In this document: positions 1 to 12,329 of the stretch, piece after piece
How positions within the stretch are numbered: the first letter of the stretch is position 1
How the letters are laid out: every line of letters begins with the position of its first letter
Assembly (NCBI RefSeq): GCF_019320115.1
Contig: NC_089597.1
Span: 123,963,485-124,027,484 of the forward strand
DNA: 64,000 nt
Direction: 5' to 3'
Source of the DNA: Miscanthus floridulus
Lineage: Eukaryota > Streptophyta > Magnoliopsida > Poales > Poaceae
Notes under the pieces: model-generated
The model's input: only the letters and a program-made list of their open reading frames with translations
The model's database searches: none
What the model was told of the DNA's origin: nothing
Translations under genes and position numbers: made by a program

Positions 1-264
1 TGTGCTTGGTGCTTTCTGGTTGGTGGCCATTCCTCTCGTTTATGAGCTTTTTAATGGCCATAGTCTCTGCTATAAAATCCACCAGGCTTTGCAGCTTGAG
101 TTTCTTGGCTAGCGTTTCCAATATAGCTCTATCTGCATTTGCTTCCTCCTAGTTCTGGAGTATCATTGTAAAATCCATGGAGAGTTCCATGTCCTTGTGC
201 ATTGATGAGGTCAACCTGAAATCACCAAAGCAGTTGCGGTTTGCATCAGAAAAGAGAACAAGAT
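1..264 (-). pseudogene. U-box (PUB-type) E3 ligase N-terminal domain fragment, with in-frame stop
   Basis: Read on the minus strand, the left edge encodes a helical segment containing DMELSMDFTMILQN, then a stop codon (TAG at 149-151), then EEANADRAILETLAKKLKLQ and MAIKKLINERNGHQPESTK. From memory this resembles the region before the U-box in plant PUB3/PUB4-like proteins (ubiquitin ligases with U-box plus armadillo repeats). The stop sits inside otherwise well-kept coding sequence, so this copy looks broken. The rest of the exon would lie left of position 1, so I cannot see the U-box or the ARM repeats. Family assignment is recognition without a search; the stop is seen directly. Confidence 0.45.
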
Positions 265-2956
265 GGATCATTTCATTTTACCAAATGTTGGCAAATAATG
301 CACGTACGTGTTCCTTGACTTCATCGAAGATGCCAATCTCAGAGTAAGGCATCCCATCCAATGCAAGAGTCGGGATGATTACTTCTTCTCATGCATGGCC
401 CTGGACCGCTCGAGCACAACTGTAGCTGAATTGAGCCTAAGGAATTTCACTGTGCAGATGCCAACAAGTTTTAAGTGTGGAACTCACAATACTTCTTATA
501 GCATTGGTTATGTGATCCGATAATGCATGGCTTTTTTATGATACTTCTTTTCGCAAGTGCTTGGATCTCCAACTTGTTGTCACTGGTCCTTTACAATATT
601 GACATGCAACAATTACCTCCTCATGTACAATCAGTTGTTCAGATAGAACGTTAGTAAAGCCAAATTATATCGAGGACTGAAAATTAATGGAACCTATCAC
701 CAGGAACAAGCAGTGCAGAGTAACAAAATATGATAAAAGATATCCCCTTAAAATTCATTTAGGCATTACCTTGACAAATATAAACCATAAGGAACCAAAC
801 AACTATTACGTTATTTCTTAGTAGGGAAAACTAAAAACAAATGGAGGCAGTGTATAGGTTCTTATTCATGCAGATCATTGTCAATTCAAAAGAAGAAATC
901 ATGGCTGACTATTAAACTACAAGCGATGCAACTAAGGACATGTAGGAAACCAATAATTAACTACATGAAGACAAAAGCAAAGTAAATTTTACTTAAAATG
1001 CCACTGAGAAAATCACAGCGACACCCTATTCTATCATGATTTTCATTGTGCAAGGCATCAGTCACTCTTAAAGCTATGACCTTAAAATTACAAAAGAGTG
1101 TTCATGTAATGGACAAATAAGGCTACCTTTAGGTTCTCAGTCCCTTAGATTAAAGGAAGTTTTTAAGATCTTGATCCAGCTCTGGTTTGACTTCTTGTCA
1201 TTAGCTTCCTCTCCCTGTAGCTGTTGCTGCCTCCTTTGTTTTCTTTCCTCTTCTCCTTTCTAAGTTGAGTGGCACTCCGTTTTTTTCTCTCAAGTCTTCT
1301 ATAAACTCTGCACTCCGGTGTCAAATTGTACTGCCTTCTTTTTTTTTAAAGGTACCTGTAGCTGAGGTTAGCCTGTGTGGTATCTACAGTATCCTTGGCG
1401 AAGGCTTCATTCTCTAAGTTAATAAAACCAATCTGAAATGAAAAGAAACAAAGTAGAACCAAAAGAGTTAGCTTTGATAAATATAAAGTTCCTGGCGTCT
1501 CATATTACATTGATAATATTAGGTCCAAAAGTGTTGTGAAAGCACATCATTGCAGACTATGGATCAGCTTTGTCAGGTTACAAAAAAAAACTTATGCAAT
1601 TGCTATTTTTTCTTGGCCGCAAAAGAATAAATCAATTTTGCCTATCACTATTTGATCCAAATAAACAAAAGAGCTACTTGTCAGGTCCCTGTTCTATAAG
1701 TTTTTGTTGGAAGTGCCCAGCCATACTTAATTTTTTTAAACAAAATCTGTATTTGTTTAGTCTGAACAAATTAGCATGGGCAAGCTCGTTTGCAGCCTTG
1801 TCAATATTCTCTGCAGTTTTCTTAATGTTCTAAATGAACAGCTCAGGATAGTGCATAAGACAACTAAGATTTCTTGCAAGGAAATTTATTTGAAAAGTAA
1901 GGTACCCAAAATTTAGTGGGAGCCATGACAAATTTCTCTGCCTTTTTTTCTATTTTTTGCAGGTAATTTATGTTAGGAGGCACAGATATGCAAGTCTTCC
2001 GACACAAACCACACGATGTAGTACTGCACATCACCCTGATCAACAGTCAAATTGGATGCATCTCAAGACAAACGCAAAACAGCTAGAAACCAAATATCTC
2101 GATAATATCTCTTGCTATATATAGTACCTTCTGATCAAGCATAGACTGCAAGTGAAAGAGGTTCCTGAACTTTGTATCTGTTCAAGTGAGGTGGGCTGGC
2201 CCCTAGACACCAGTGATGGGGCATAATTAGGCCAACTGTGTGCATGTGCACCAAGCTGCTCCTAGGCCATGGCCAGTTGCACCTACGTCATGGCTGTCTT
2301 CCTTTCTAGTTCCAAATTCTGCAGAATCGACAGTGATGCAAATGCAAATCGGCCACAATTACTCTGAAACTACTGATTTACCACATCACATGTGTAATCG
2401 GCCATCAAATATATTGATATTGCTATTCTAAAATCTAAAACCAGTGACTCTGAAACTACTAATTTAAATCTAAAACCAGCTTTCCCTTCCGCACGGCCAC
2501 TCTCGGCCCAGGATGGTCTAGATGCTAGGCTGTAAATCCAGCTCAACAAAATCTAATATTACAGTGGCAGAGCCACAATGCAGAATAAGCATACAATCGT
2601 ATCACCATCATTTTTTCTCAAAAAAATAAATATTACCGTGTGATGGCATAATAAAACAATTCCAGTGCATGATGAATAAACGAGCTAACTCAAATAAGAA
2701 AACCACAGAGACAGTGCTAACTACTAACATCAGTGACAATCACCAATGACGACTGAATGCACTTTTCCTACAATTATAATAAAAACTACGAATCACATGC
2801 CATTAACAAAAGAAAACCCTGCCAAACTATTTGTCTAGCGGGATTTACAAATGTGCAGTATCTGTGCCAAAAAAGAAACATAACGGATGCCACAATCTAA
2901 TTTTTTCGTTAATAAATATGCATGCTGTAATTACTCAAACAAAAAATTATCAAGCA
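265..2956. other. AT-rich stretch without a recognisable gene
   Basis: About 2.7 kb of AT-rich, intron-like sequence. The short open frames at 308-523, 1570-1833 and 2240-2431 have no recognisable motif. A minus-strand charged segment around 1150-1330 contains lysine/arginine-rich coding-like sequence, but it is broken by stops in every frame I tried. I see no terminal repeats or TSDs. Confidence 0.4.
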
Positions 2957-3680
2957 TTATCTGGGTGCCATCCGAGAATGGCTCGAGGTCAGCTCTAGAA
3001 GCGAGGTCATGAAAACATTGAGGGTCTGAGATATCATGGTTAACTCCACATTGTTGTATGAGTCAAAAAATGTGAGAAGTAGGCCAGAAGGATAATTTGT
3101 GTACCTTTCATGACATGCACCAAAAAATCCATTCAGAGTGCAAACAGCCAAGAACCCAACATTATAATCCATATGAGAAAAAATATATGAGAACGTGTGT
3201 GGAAGGCCAGAAGTGATCAAATTATGGAGCACTAATATAGCTATAGGAAACATCTTTTTTTTTTGTTAGTGAGCTAAATAGAGCGTGTCAATAGGATTTT
3301 ATACTATTGGTTATACTAAATGTCTTAATAGTTTGCAGTAGATCCATATTTCTAGTAACATGGCTCACTTTGAGCGAACATTTAGAGAACCAATTACAGT
3401 TAGTGGGGAACACTTATAACAAAAAAAAATCAGAAAAGAAGTTTAACCACCCAGCCCAAATTCATTGAGGAGCCATGCCAACAGGAATACAAAAGGCTAA
3501 GTTGTAAGTTCAGAATTAATTTGTTGCATTAAAAAAAGTTCAAAACTAATTTACTCACCTCCCATATTTACTGAATAGGTTCTCAATGTCAGTTTGCCAG
3601 GTATGATGGGCAATGTAGCAGACAAATAACTTGGTGTTACTAACTTGTTGACCAGATGGATCATATCAACATATTTTGTG
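2957..3680 (-). CDS. Two exon-like blocks of an unrecognised protein
   Basis: On the minus strand a block at 3559-3680 is bordered by a good acceptor (TTGCAG) and donor (GGGAG/GTGAGT). It encodes a segment including YVDMIHLVNKLVTP and GKLTLRTYSVNMG. It can be spliced in phase to a second block starting near 3239 after CCTATAG, which encodes VLHNLITSGLPHTFSYIF, CTLNGFFGACHERYTNYPSG and FFDSYNNVELTMISQTLNVF and ends at a stop near 2957. The composition is helical, as in armadillo/HEAT-type proteins, but I do not recognise the family. The phase-compatible junction is the main support. Upstream exons are not visible because the solo LTR begins 100 bp further on. This could be a gene remnant. Confidence 0.3.
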
Positions 3681-3780
3681 CTGCAAGACAAAGAAAAGGT
3701 CAACATACCCGCACAGAGGATATTTGTGCGAGAGCTAACAGATATGCAAATAGACTTGATACATGATACGTCAATTAATT

Positions 3781-6700
3781 TGTAACACCCTAAATTTTGC
3801 ATCTTTCGAAAATAGGTTTAAAATGATTTATTTCTGAATTTTGTGCTCATGAAATATAGGAAAATAAAATTTTTCATTAAATTAAAATTCATCATAAGGT
3901 AGCAACATGGATGTGCATACATGCCGGTGCATTTGATTCATTGCAATGAGGGGTTGAATCCAAAATTCAAAATAAATTTAAAGTGCTTTTGAAAATGAAA
4001 TTAAAAATGGCTTTCAAATAAAAGAAAAGAAAATTGGAAAATAAAAGAATTTAAAAAGGTTGTAAAATTTATTTTTGAGAACTTACCAAAATTTCTTATT
4101 TTTAATTAAGTTGAAAAGTGTATTTGAAACCCTATTCAAACTTGATTTGGTTCATATTTGAATGTGGTTTTGAAATAGAAAAAAATAGAAAAGAAATTAT
4201 TATTCTCCCCTCATTCTCTTTGGGCCTGCCCAGCCTCTCGTCTCCTGCGTACGGCCCAGCTGCTTCTCTTCCCCTCCTGCGCAGCCCAACAAGACGGCCT
4301 GCACTCACCTTCCCCGCTACCCTCCCGCTCTCTCGCAGCCCTACGGCCCAGCAAGCACACGCCCGTGCTCCTTCCTCTCTCTCTGTCCGGCTGACAACCC
4401 AACCCCGCCTCTTCTCTCGCCGACAGGTGGGTCATCCCTATCAGCCTCTCTTCCCTTTCTTCCCTGCCGTGACCGACGCGAACTCCACCGCCGCCGTCGA
4501 GGAATCCGCGCCCGCGTCGTCTCCTTCCGTTGTCGTGCCGCCCACGCCTTTCCGCGCTCATAAATACCGAGCCACACCTTGCGCCGCCTCCCTATCCCGC
4601 TCCAGCGCTGCTGTCGTTTCACCGAGTCGCCGCAACGCCGCCATACCCTAGCACCACCGACCACCATCCGCTTCGCCAAGCACAGCGCCGCCTCCACTTC
4701 CTCCGTGCCGCCGAGATCCGCCGTAGTAAGTTCGCCATGCCTCCCTCTCTCCGCTCATGACCTTTCCGTTGTAAACTGCACCTGGAATCACTGCCCTTTT
4801 ACAGATTCTAACCCGCGGCCCATTGTGTATTTCACAGATTACGCCTTCTTTTAAAAGAGTATTTTATTCGGTTGACTTCAAAAATACGTTTTCACTTATT
4901 TACAGTTTTGCCACTAATCTTGTTTTAACCATAAAATCTCCGTTTTAACTCCGATTTGACCCATTCAACTTGCGTTAACTTCGTAATTCCATAATCTACA
5001 TGTTCATAGTACTATTAGATATATTTTCAACTTTTAAAATTTGATGTTAGATTTGATCTATTATTTTATTAAATGAAATCTTGTTTAGTTCATATCTTCT
5101 ACGTTTTAGCTCTGATTTGATCTGTTCAAGTTGCGTTAGATTCATAGCGACGAGATCTACATGTTAGTAATAGTTTTTACCATATTACTATTTCTGAAAT
5201 TTCATGGTTTAAATCATATCTTGATTAATAATTATGCAACTGGATTTTATAAATAAAATATGATTTGTTTTACTTTAGTTTTATAAATCAAATATGAATT
5301 TGACTTAATTCAATTTATCATATTTATAAAATATCTTATATATATGAATTTATATAGTTAAAATAAATGAAGCCAATATTTTTTCCACGTATAAAGCAAA
5401 TCTATCGGTAGATGTATCTTTTTCATTGTAGCTCCGATTAGCGTGCCTCTCCGCGACTGTGTGTTCGTAGCGATGCGTAGGATCGTATTTCAAACTTTTT
5501 TACTTATTTTTCTATGATTGATGTACTGTTCTAATATAGATGCAATTGTATGCTATGCACGTATGTGTATGTATGTTTGTTTGGTGTTCTACGATTACGT
5601 CCAGTCGGTGAGGTATACGTGGTGATCAAGAAGAAGAAGAAGGACGTTGAAGATTAAAGCTTGTTGAAGGATCGGTGTTTTAAGGCAAGTATAGCATGGG
5701 ATCTTTCTTGTTGTCCTATACACCTTTAATCATTTAACTCATACTGCATGTGTCTACCTTGACTGCCACTAAGGATTTTCTAGTACTTTGTTACCCTGTA
5801 CCTTGATACCTATGGGGTGTTGCATTGGGTAGTATGATGGTAGTGCTCAACTACAACCATGATCTTGTAACCTGACTAATGGAGTATGCAATAAACATTA
5901 AAAGATGTTTTTTAGCAACATGGAACAAGGGAGCTAGAGCATTGGGCTGTTTTTATGGTGCTCTAGATTTCTCTCTCTAAGGACTTATCTATAAGTGATC
6001 ATTTGGGACTTACAGTACAGCTGTGAGGGCTACATGGCTCTGGCTTTAGCTCAGTATGAGGACATTTTCTAGCTTGCTAGAGGTTACCTTTATTGGCGTA
6101 AAATGGGCTTGACGAATTGGGTATAGGACAAGCTCTACTCTTATGTGTATAGCCGTGATGGAATTGTACCATTCGACATGGGGGGTCCTATATCTGTTTG
6201 CCGAGTAAATCTAATGGCCCTAACTTGTTAGACGAATCTTTGAAAGGCTTCATAGTGAACTCTACCGACCTTCCTTGGTAGTGGGTCAAGAGGCTGATCA
6301 CCTCAGGCGAAAGGGTAAATCACGACTCACAGTGAAAGTGTACAACCTCTGCAGAGTGTAAAACTGGTATATCAGCCATGCTCACGGTCACGAGCGACCT
6401 TGGAACATTTACGGAATAGATAATGAACACAGATGATACTGATGATAAAAATGCTCACTAATGATTACTGTTTATGCTATTCATTATTCAGGTTTACCTG
6501 ATCATGTGTTTGTATGGATTTGTGATAAACTTGTTGCTACTCCTATGCTAAAATTATGATAATTAAAAGCTAATCGCAGTTAAACCAGTGTCAACCTTTT
6601 GAGCCTCATGAACCCCATGTTATATTTGTTGAGTACGACATGTACTTATGCTTGTTTTGTTTTTTCAATTATTTAGATAAAAATCCCGGATGGGTACCAG

Positions 6701-6952
6701 ATTGCTAGTCTGGAAGAGTTAGGCTTGTGATCAACCAGTCAGTTGTCCCTGTGCAATTAGAGTCTTCACCCGAAGATCGAAGTTATCTTTCCGCTGTTTG
6801 CTGTCTAAGGTTATATCCTTTATACTAAGTACGTAATATATGTTGAGCATTTTGTTTTGATATTACCCTTATTTGTAGCTATATGTGAGATTTGACTTCC
6901 TGGGCTCACATATGGTGTGTATCTGGTTTTGTTCTTAAAACCGGGTGTTACA
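3781..6952 (+). mobile_element. Solo LTR of a large-LTR (probably Gypsy) retrotransposon
   Basis: The element begins TGTAACACCC and ends GGGTGTTACA, and is flanked on both sides by the 5-bp duplication TAATT (3776-3780 and 6953-6957). It is 3,172 bp long with no internal coding region, PBS or second LTR, as expected after recombination between two LTRs. An AT-rich start is followed by a CpG-rich segment (about 4200-4760) and a long AT-rich tail, the layout of big grass Gypsy LTRs such as the RIRE3/RIRE8 type (lineage from memory). Open frames on both strands in the CpG-rich part (4118-4854) are GC-driven and are not genes. The strand was chosen from the TATA-like site at 4559-4566. Confidence 0.8.
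4559..4566 (+). promoter_or_regulatory. Putative TATA box of the solo LTR
   Basis: CATAAATA sits directly downstream of a CpG-rich block inside the LTR, a plausible U3 promoter position. Transcription would start about 30 bp downstream. Positional inference only. Confidence 0.35.
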
Positions 6953-7379
6953 TAATTGGTCTACCTTTACATAATCATGTTGCTCCTATTCAAGTTCCAT
7001 ACATAACACACATGAATAAATTACTTCTAATGAAATATTTCGTAATAGTCAAGATTGATTTAGGATGATGTTCCATACCTAGTCAGACGTTATGCTCCAT
7101 CGCTACATGAGCGTAAACTGTTAGCGGGGCAAATTAAAAGATCATCATGCTCCATAGCTTCATGAGTCTAAAGTGAAGTTGAAGTTAAAAAATCATTAGG
7201 CTCCATAGCTTCGTGAGCTTAAACTGAGGTTAAAGATACAGGAACATGTACACATTGAATCCATGTTGAGAAAAAAATATATCAGAGAATGTCCATCTAA
7301 ATTTCAACATCAGTAGTTGCACCCAAGCCAGAAAACCACATATCTTGATCCCATTTGCACTATCTATCCAAATGCCACC

Positions 7380-7750
7380 AAAATGGGGAGGATCACAAAT
7401 CTGCAGACACAGATCCAGTAAAGGACATGGGTGTGAACGTGTACGCATGATAAGCTTTGGAAGGGATCGAAGACTGCAGGCGTAGATCCAGTAAAGGACA
7501 TGGGTGTGCACATGTACGCATGATAATCTTTGGAAGGGATCGAAGTTAGCAGGCATAATACATGTAGACACATGCAATTAGATCAGTGCGGAATAAAAAT
7601 AGCCAATTAGCTTAAGTTAGGGTTCGGTGCTCGGTTTCACACTTTTGCATAGCAGGAACGCGCCGATGGGCCATCCTGGAGGCGGCCTCGTCCGACGGCG
7701 TCGAAGGATTAGGGTTCGGTGCTCGATTTCGCACTTTTGCACAGCAGGAA
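7380..7750. other. Diverged copy of the leader region found at 38390-38530
   Basis: This segment shares, in the same order, short matches with 38390-38530: GATCCAGTAAAGGACAT-like (7411 and 7484; compare GATCGAGTAAAGGCCAT near 38418), GTACGCAT, and TTAGGGTTCGGTGCTCGG-like (about 7619 and 7709; compare AGGGTTTGGGTGCTCGG near 38493). At 38 kb the sequence lies upstream of the hAT-derived gene. Read on the minus strand both have the CCGAACCCTAA look of grass 5' leaders. It could be a duplicated promoter/leader or a shared repeat. No coding function is assigned. Confidence 0.4.
7401..7556. repeat. Tandem repeat, two units of 73 bp
   Basis: The unit starts CTGCAG at 7401 and 7474 and contains AGATCCAGTAAAGGACATGG and TTTGGAAGGGATCGAAG in both copies, with only a few substitutions. 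A third partial unit starts near 7547. Confidence 0.8.
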
Positions 7751-8163
7751 GGGATGAGAAGGGATTGGCACACCTGGCAATCCTGTTGCGTCACGTCAGG
7801 GCAGCGGCGGGTGATCGTGGAGGCGGCGGCGTCCAGTGGCGTCGGGTCGGTGGCGCAACTCCGGCATCCGGTGGCGCCAGGTCGATCGATGGATCGGGAT
7901 TGAGGAGGACGGAGCCGAGGTCGCGAGGAGGAGGCCGTGGTGTTGCGAGGTCTCGTGAGGGCATCACACGAGGAGGAGGAGGAGGAGGAGGCGTCGCATG
8001 AGGAGGAGTGGGCGCGACGAGACGGACGATTTGGTCCCACCTACCGGCGCTTCAAAAGAAGAAGAGTCGTGGTCGCACGTCGTAGGCAGAAAGGCGACCT
8101 GATCTAATGTGGAACCAAACGGTAGTCTTAGTTTTGTTCTTTTTTGTTGTACTAAGTAGCATG

Positions 8164-8181
8164 CCCGTGCGTTGCTACGGG
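8164..8181 (-). other. Helitron 3'-terminal hairpin
   Basis: CCCGT and ACGGG form a 5-bp stem around an 8-nt loop (GCGTTGCT on the plus strand). It lies about ten bases inside the proposed Helitron 3' end, the usual place for the rolling-circle terminator. Confidence 0.65.
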
Positions 8182-8829
8182 ACAACTAAACTTTTATACT
8201 AAAGCCACACGGATCGCACGATAAGATAATAAATATTAAATACCAATGTTAAAGTGACATTTAATCCAAAAGGTAAAGTTCGTGAAATTAACACGGCCAT
8301 GGTGAGCACGACGTCACAGGCTCACCAACTCTATACAGACATTTCTGTGCATTGCAGCAGTAACAAATAATGCCCTGATAATTTGAGCATGAACGTGTTG
8401 TATTGTTAAAAAAAACAATAATGCGATAGGTAACATTAAACACCAAAGTAACCATAACGTAATAGGTAATTAACAATAGGTGATGGTGACTCAGATAATT
8501 AACAAATAGGCAATATAATGCACCGCCGCATTTTTGTTGACTAAACACTGTGTTTTTAATAAAAAAACATGTGATGGAGAGACATTGTTGGTTTTTAACT
8601 TTTTTTTACATCATCACTAATCCAATTGAAGAGAGAGGACCACAATCGAAAAACCAGTACAGTAATGGAGCTATTTAGCAACCGCCCCCCAATGGAATCG
8701 CTGTTCAGAGTATTGCGCTGCCTTTCCATCCTTTTCTTATCTCGCTTTGCCTGCGCTTGCTCAGCCATCATATTTGGTACCCTTCTACGTTCATTTTTTT
8801 TGCTTCAATCTGCTCCTGAGTTCGGCAAT

Positions 8830-9771
8830 TGTGCATTTTTTTGACGTGCACGTTTAGCCTCTCTTTGCTCAGGTGTCATACCTGCATACATGCATAGCGC
8901 TCTCTTTCCCTGGCACACTTAGCTTTACGATGCTCGTTTGTTAACTTCATCGTACATGAATTCTTGGATGAGGGTGTTGTGACGGCACAATCACCAACTA
9001 ATGTGGTATTTGCTGAATAAAGGCTAATTTCTGCTAGCATTTCCTCATATACAAATCAAAGGAGGTTTCTGTAAATATTTATGTATATTTGATCAAATTA
9101 TATTCACTTGGAGGTGCTAGCTAAATCAAACATGCTTCGGTGTATATCAATAGAGATTACTCCCAATCAATTAAACAGAATTGAAATAGATGTCAATGAA
9201 GCTGAATCGAAATACATGACTTGTAGAAATGAAATTCAATAGTTACAACAAATGTAGCATATCCGCTTTATGAAATAGCATATGTATAAAATGATATTCA
9301 CTGGACAATTGTACGCGGGTACCCAACACTTGAAGGGAGGTCTTTGTTGCATGTGGCATGTTGTATGAATCATTTCTGTGCAACCAAGCAGCATTCTCAT
9401 CTGGAACCATATTTTCTACTCTTGAGGTGTCGCACTGCTCAACATTACTGAGGATGCCTGTAGACATAATATGCGTTAAAAAGTCTAGTAACCTTCAGCA
9501 AGGAGTGGGATTGTGGGTTGTGAATCTTCATTTGTAAGGAGAGCTTGAGCTTTCCTTCGATGATAATCTTCTCGACGTTTTTTAGTAACCTCTCCTTTCG
9601 ATCTTGAGGCATGTTTGCATACGCGTCCCTTGCCCTTTGCCTCTTGTGTTCTTTTGGGTCTGTGTCATCTGGTTGCAAATTGGATGTCGTTGGTCCACTT
9701 TCATTGTTGGTGTTGGATATATCTTTGAATGGGATGCGACACGCAGTGTGTTCTGAAGATGCCATCTGCAT
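8830..9771 (-). pseudogene. Helitron-type basic protein remnants
   Basis: A 108-codon minus-strand frame (9445-9771) contains IPFKDISNTNN and DPKEHKRQRARDAYANMPQ. A second broken module near 8830-8935 reads ARERERYA and then, after a frame change, EQREAKRARQ. Repeated basic RERERYAxMTPEQR-like modules are typical of the N-terminal part of plant Helitron Rep/helicase-associated proteins (recognition from memory). No Rep or helicase motifs remain, so the element could not move by its own products. Confidence 0.45.
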
Positions 9772-11191
9772 GAAAGAATTTGAGTGTCACACAAACTTAA
9801 TGTTGCAAACTGAAATCACCACATTTGAATCAATATGAAAGGGAATGATTATCAATCAGGGAACGAAAGTGAGATGCAACATAATATCCATATATGAGAT
9901 GCGACAGCTGCAACAAACTAACTGAAGAATATACTCTGTTTATCAAAATCTACAGGTTCTATTTGGCTAATCCACACCAGACACTTTTTTCTCGACTTCC
10001 AAATCTTTATTGATGAAAAAAGAATCAAAGAATATATCATTTCATGAGGATCTACCAAGTAGAAGTCTTCATCCTGACCATTGGAAAAAACACGTAGGCT
10101 ACAAATTATTTTTTGAGGGAAAAAAGAATTTAAAGCCTTATCTTTTAAGTCACTGCCCATATGAAGTGCTGACACCGATCGAAGACAGGGGAATGGCGAA
10201 ATCATATAGTTAGAGATATAAACTAATAAAAATATTACAGTCTAAGTGGGCTCGGTAAAACAATATATTTGACAATTTATTTACCAACAATATCAGAATT
10301 GCAGACTTTAAAACAACAGATATTCAGAGGATGCGAGCTTCTCAAAAATTCTATAACCATGTTCTTCTATTTGGGCATACCATTCATATCAAAATCAATT
10401 TTAAGATTCAACTCTCAAATCTGATATAAATCCTGCTGGCCTTATCCTCAGTCACTCACTCAATCAGCACAATGCTCATGGCATTGTTGTCAGCACAATA
10501 CTCATGGGCAGTGAACAGAGTTGTAGAGAATTGTTGCAGGCTCGAAGAACCCAATCAATTGATGAAGGAGATGGAACTGATGATGATGAGATTATTCCTA
10601 GAGCAGCTGGGGAAGCAGGGGAGAGAGGTGGATGGGAAGCAGGGGACGGTGGGAGGGAGATGAACAATAGGGACAAGTTGGCTAAAATGCAAAATTACTA
10701 AATTTCTCTGAACCACTGAAGTACAGATGAATTTCTAGTAATAATCAATGAAACTCTAGTACTAATCCTTAAAGATGGAAAATATTAGTGTTACAACATG
10801 CAAAGCAACACATAATGCGACCTATTTTTAGTTAATGATGAATAGGTTAGCCCACAATAATAATTTCTCCCTGCGGTTACCAGAAGCAAGCAAACAGCTA
10901 ACAGCAAGGAATATTCAGCTATATCTCATCTCAGCTAACCAAATCTAAGGCAAATATTTCAGTACAAGAAAGCATCGTTGAACATTTAGAATACGGAAGT
11001 TAACATCACACCTCAATTTACCGTCCTGCCTCATTGTTGAATTGGATCAGACCAACAAATAAATTTCACAATTTGCAGAGTCAACGAACAAAAAAATCAC
11101 TGTAACATAACCCACAACCAAGGACCCCTACGCAAACACCAAATATTTTATAATTTAGAATGAAGTATAACATGACACACATACTACATAC

Positions 11192-11310
11192 CTAGCCAAA
11201 GTGTGTGCATTGGGCCGCGATGGTGAGCAGGACAATGAGGAAGAGCACGACAACCTTGGTGCCAAGGAAGACTTCCTGCAGGTTGGCGAGGACAGCCTGG
11301 AGCAGCGCAA
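11192..11310 (-). pseudogene. Captured fragment of a vacuolar cation/H+ exchanger (CAX)
   Basis: The minus-strand translation includes LQEVFLGTKVVVLFLIVLLT and IAAQCTHFG, followed at once by TAG and a GTATGT donor-like site. CAX proteins have a similar segment (VFLGTKL..LFPAVPLAI..CFHFG) at their first membrane helix. Only one exon-sized piece is present, next to unrelated gene pieces inside the Helitron. It is therefore a captured fragment, not a working antiporter. Confidence 0.55.
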
Positions 11311-11821
11311 TTGTTTGAATGTTAACTCTGAACTAATCTGAATTTTTTGAATGTTATGCTGAACCTGATGGAAAGGTATTAACTGACCTGAAGGAAGACT
11401 TCAAATTGAGAAGGAGGGATGCTAAGTTAAGTCAGTGTCCTGCTTTCTCTGAACTGGTTGATGTACTTGCATTCAACAACATGCAAATGAAAAGAACCAA
11501 AAGAACAAAGACTGTAAGCTGACCTTTGTGATTCCAAACGTGTTCCTGAACCAGCTAAAAGAATGAAACTACAAAATTCAATATATTTCGCCAATCCATA
11601 ATAATGAATCTTAATTCTGAAACATACACAAGGATTATGCACAAGCAGGAAATAAACGCCCAGAAATCTCATGTACCGAACAATTGAATGCATTGCAATC
11701 AGAGTCACGGCCAAAATCGATATCCCATTCCTACCAACATAGCTAACATCAATTGGAACAAACAACAATATATATAGAACCATTAATGAAGGAGGGTAGG
11801 GCAGAGAGAGTTTACGTACAT

Positions 11822-11950
11822 TCAGACGTTGAGGGTCTTGTTGTGGATGGAGAAGGCGGAGAGCAGCACTTGCGGGAGCGGCCACTCGCAGCGGTAGTGG
11901 CGGTGGATGCACTCATTGTCCCGCAGGTAGGCCGGCAGCGTTGAACGCGT
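11822..11950 (-). pseudogene. Captured fragment of a heptahelical HHP (adiponectin-receptor-like) protein
   Basis: The minus strand encodes [20 protein letters not shown] then [14 protein letters not shown]. This matches the start of the plant HHP/ADIPOR-type membrane receptor core (YxRxxWPLxxAxxSxFxxHNETLNVWTH). The frame stops at TGA where the family continues into its first membrane helix; that point may be an exon end. The piece is joined directly to RING-type sequence upstream, which no HHP has. Confidence 0.6.
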
Positions 11951-12035
11951 GGACGCACTGGGGCGGCACGCGCGTGGACTCGCAGTCCTCAAACTCCGCC
12001 AGGCAGATGGCGCACTATGCGCTGCCGCCGCCTCC
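11945..12035 (-). pseudogene. Captured half of a RING-H2 finger
   Basis: In a different minus-strand frame from the adjoining HHP piece, the sequence reads [20 protein letters not shown] then VHAFN. This is the first half of a RING-H2 domain (C-x2-C...C-x-H) as in ATL-type ubiquitin ligases. The second half is missing and the HHP fragment starts within a few codons. The fusion is out of frame and cannot make a RING domain. Confidence 0.55.
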
Positions 12036-12295
12036 GTCAACTCCGCATCCCCTTCACTGAGGTGGGGATCCGGCGGGGACAGGGCCTGATGATGGCGTGG
12101 GCGGGCGATCTGGTCGGGGCCGGCCGCGGAGAGGCTGCAGTATAGCACGACCGTGAAGGATCTAGGCGGGGTGGCCGGGCGGGATCATCTAGCGAGGCGC
12201 GGGGAGAGGGATCGACGCCGGGTGCTGCGTGATTGGATGTGGGATCGTCGCTCGGGGAAGTGAGCGATCCTGCGACACGGGATCGTCGTGCGGGG

Positions 12296-12296
<1 letters not shown>

Positions 12297-12328
<32 letters not shown>
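12297..12328. repeat. 32-base poly-G run
   Basis: An uninterrupted G run on the plus strand inside the Helitron. It generates poly-Pro and poly-Gly open frames in several phases (for example 12185-12451), which I treat as artefacts. Confidence 0.95.

Positions 12329-12329
<1 letters not shown>

Noticed and set aside
4118..4854. Overlapping open frames on both strands in a GC-rich block
   Set aside because: They lie in the CpG-rich core of a solo LTR with exact TSD, overlap each other and show only Pro/Arg/Ser-rich composition.
11200..12148. A functional CAX, HHP or RING gene
   Set aside because: Only exon-sized fragments exist, in different frames and directly fused, within proposed Helitron borders.
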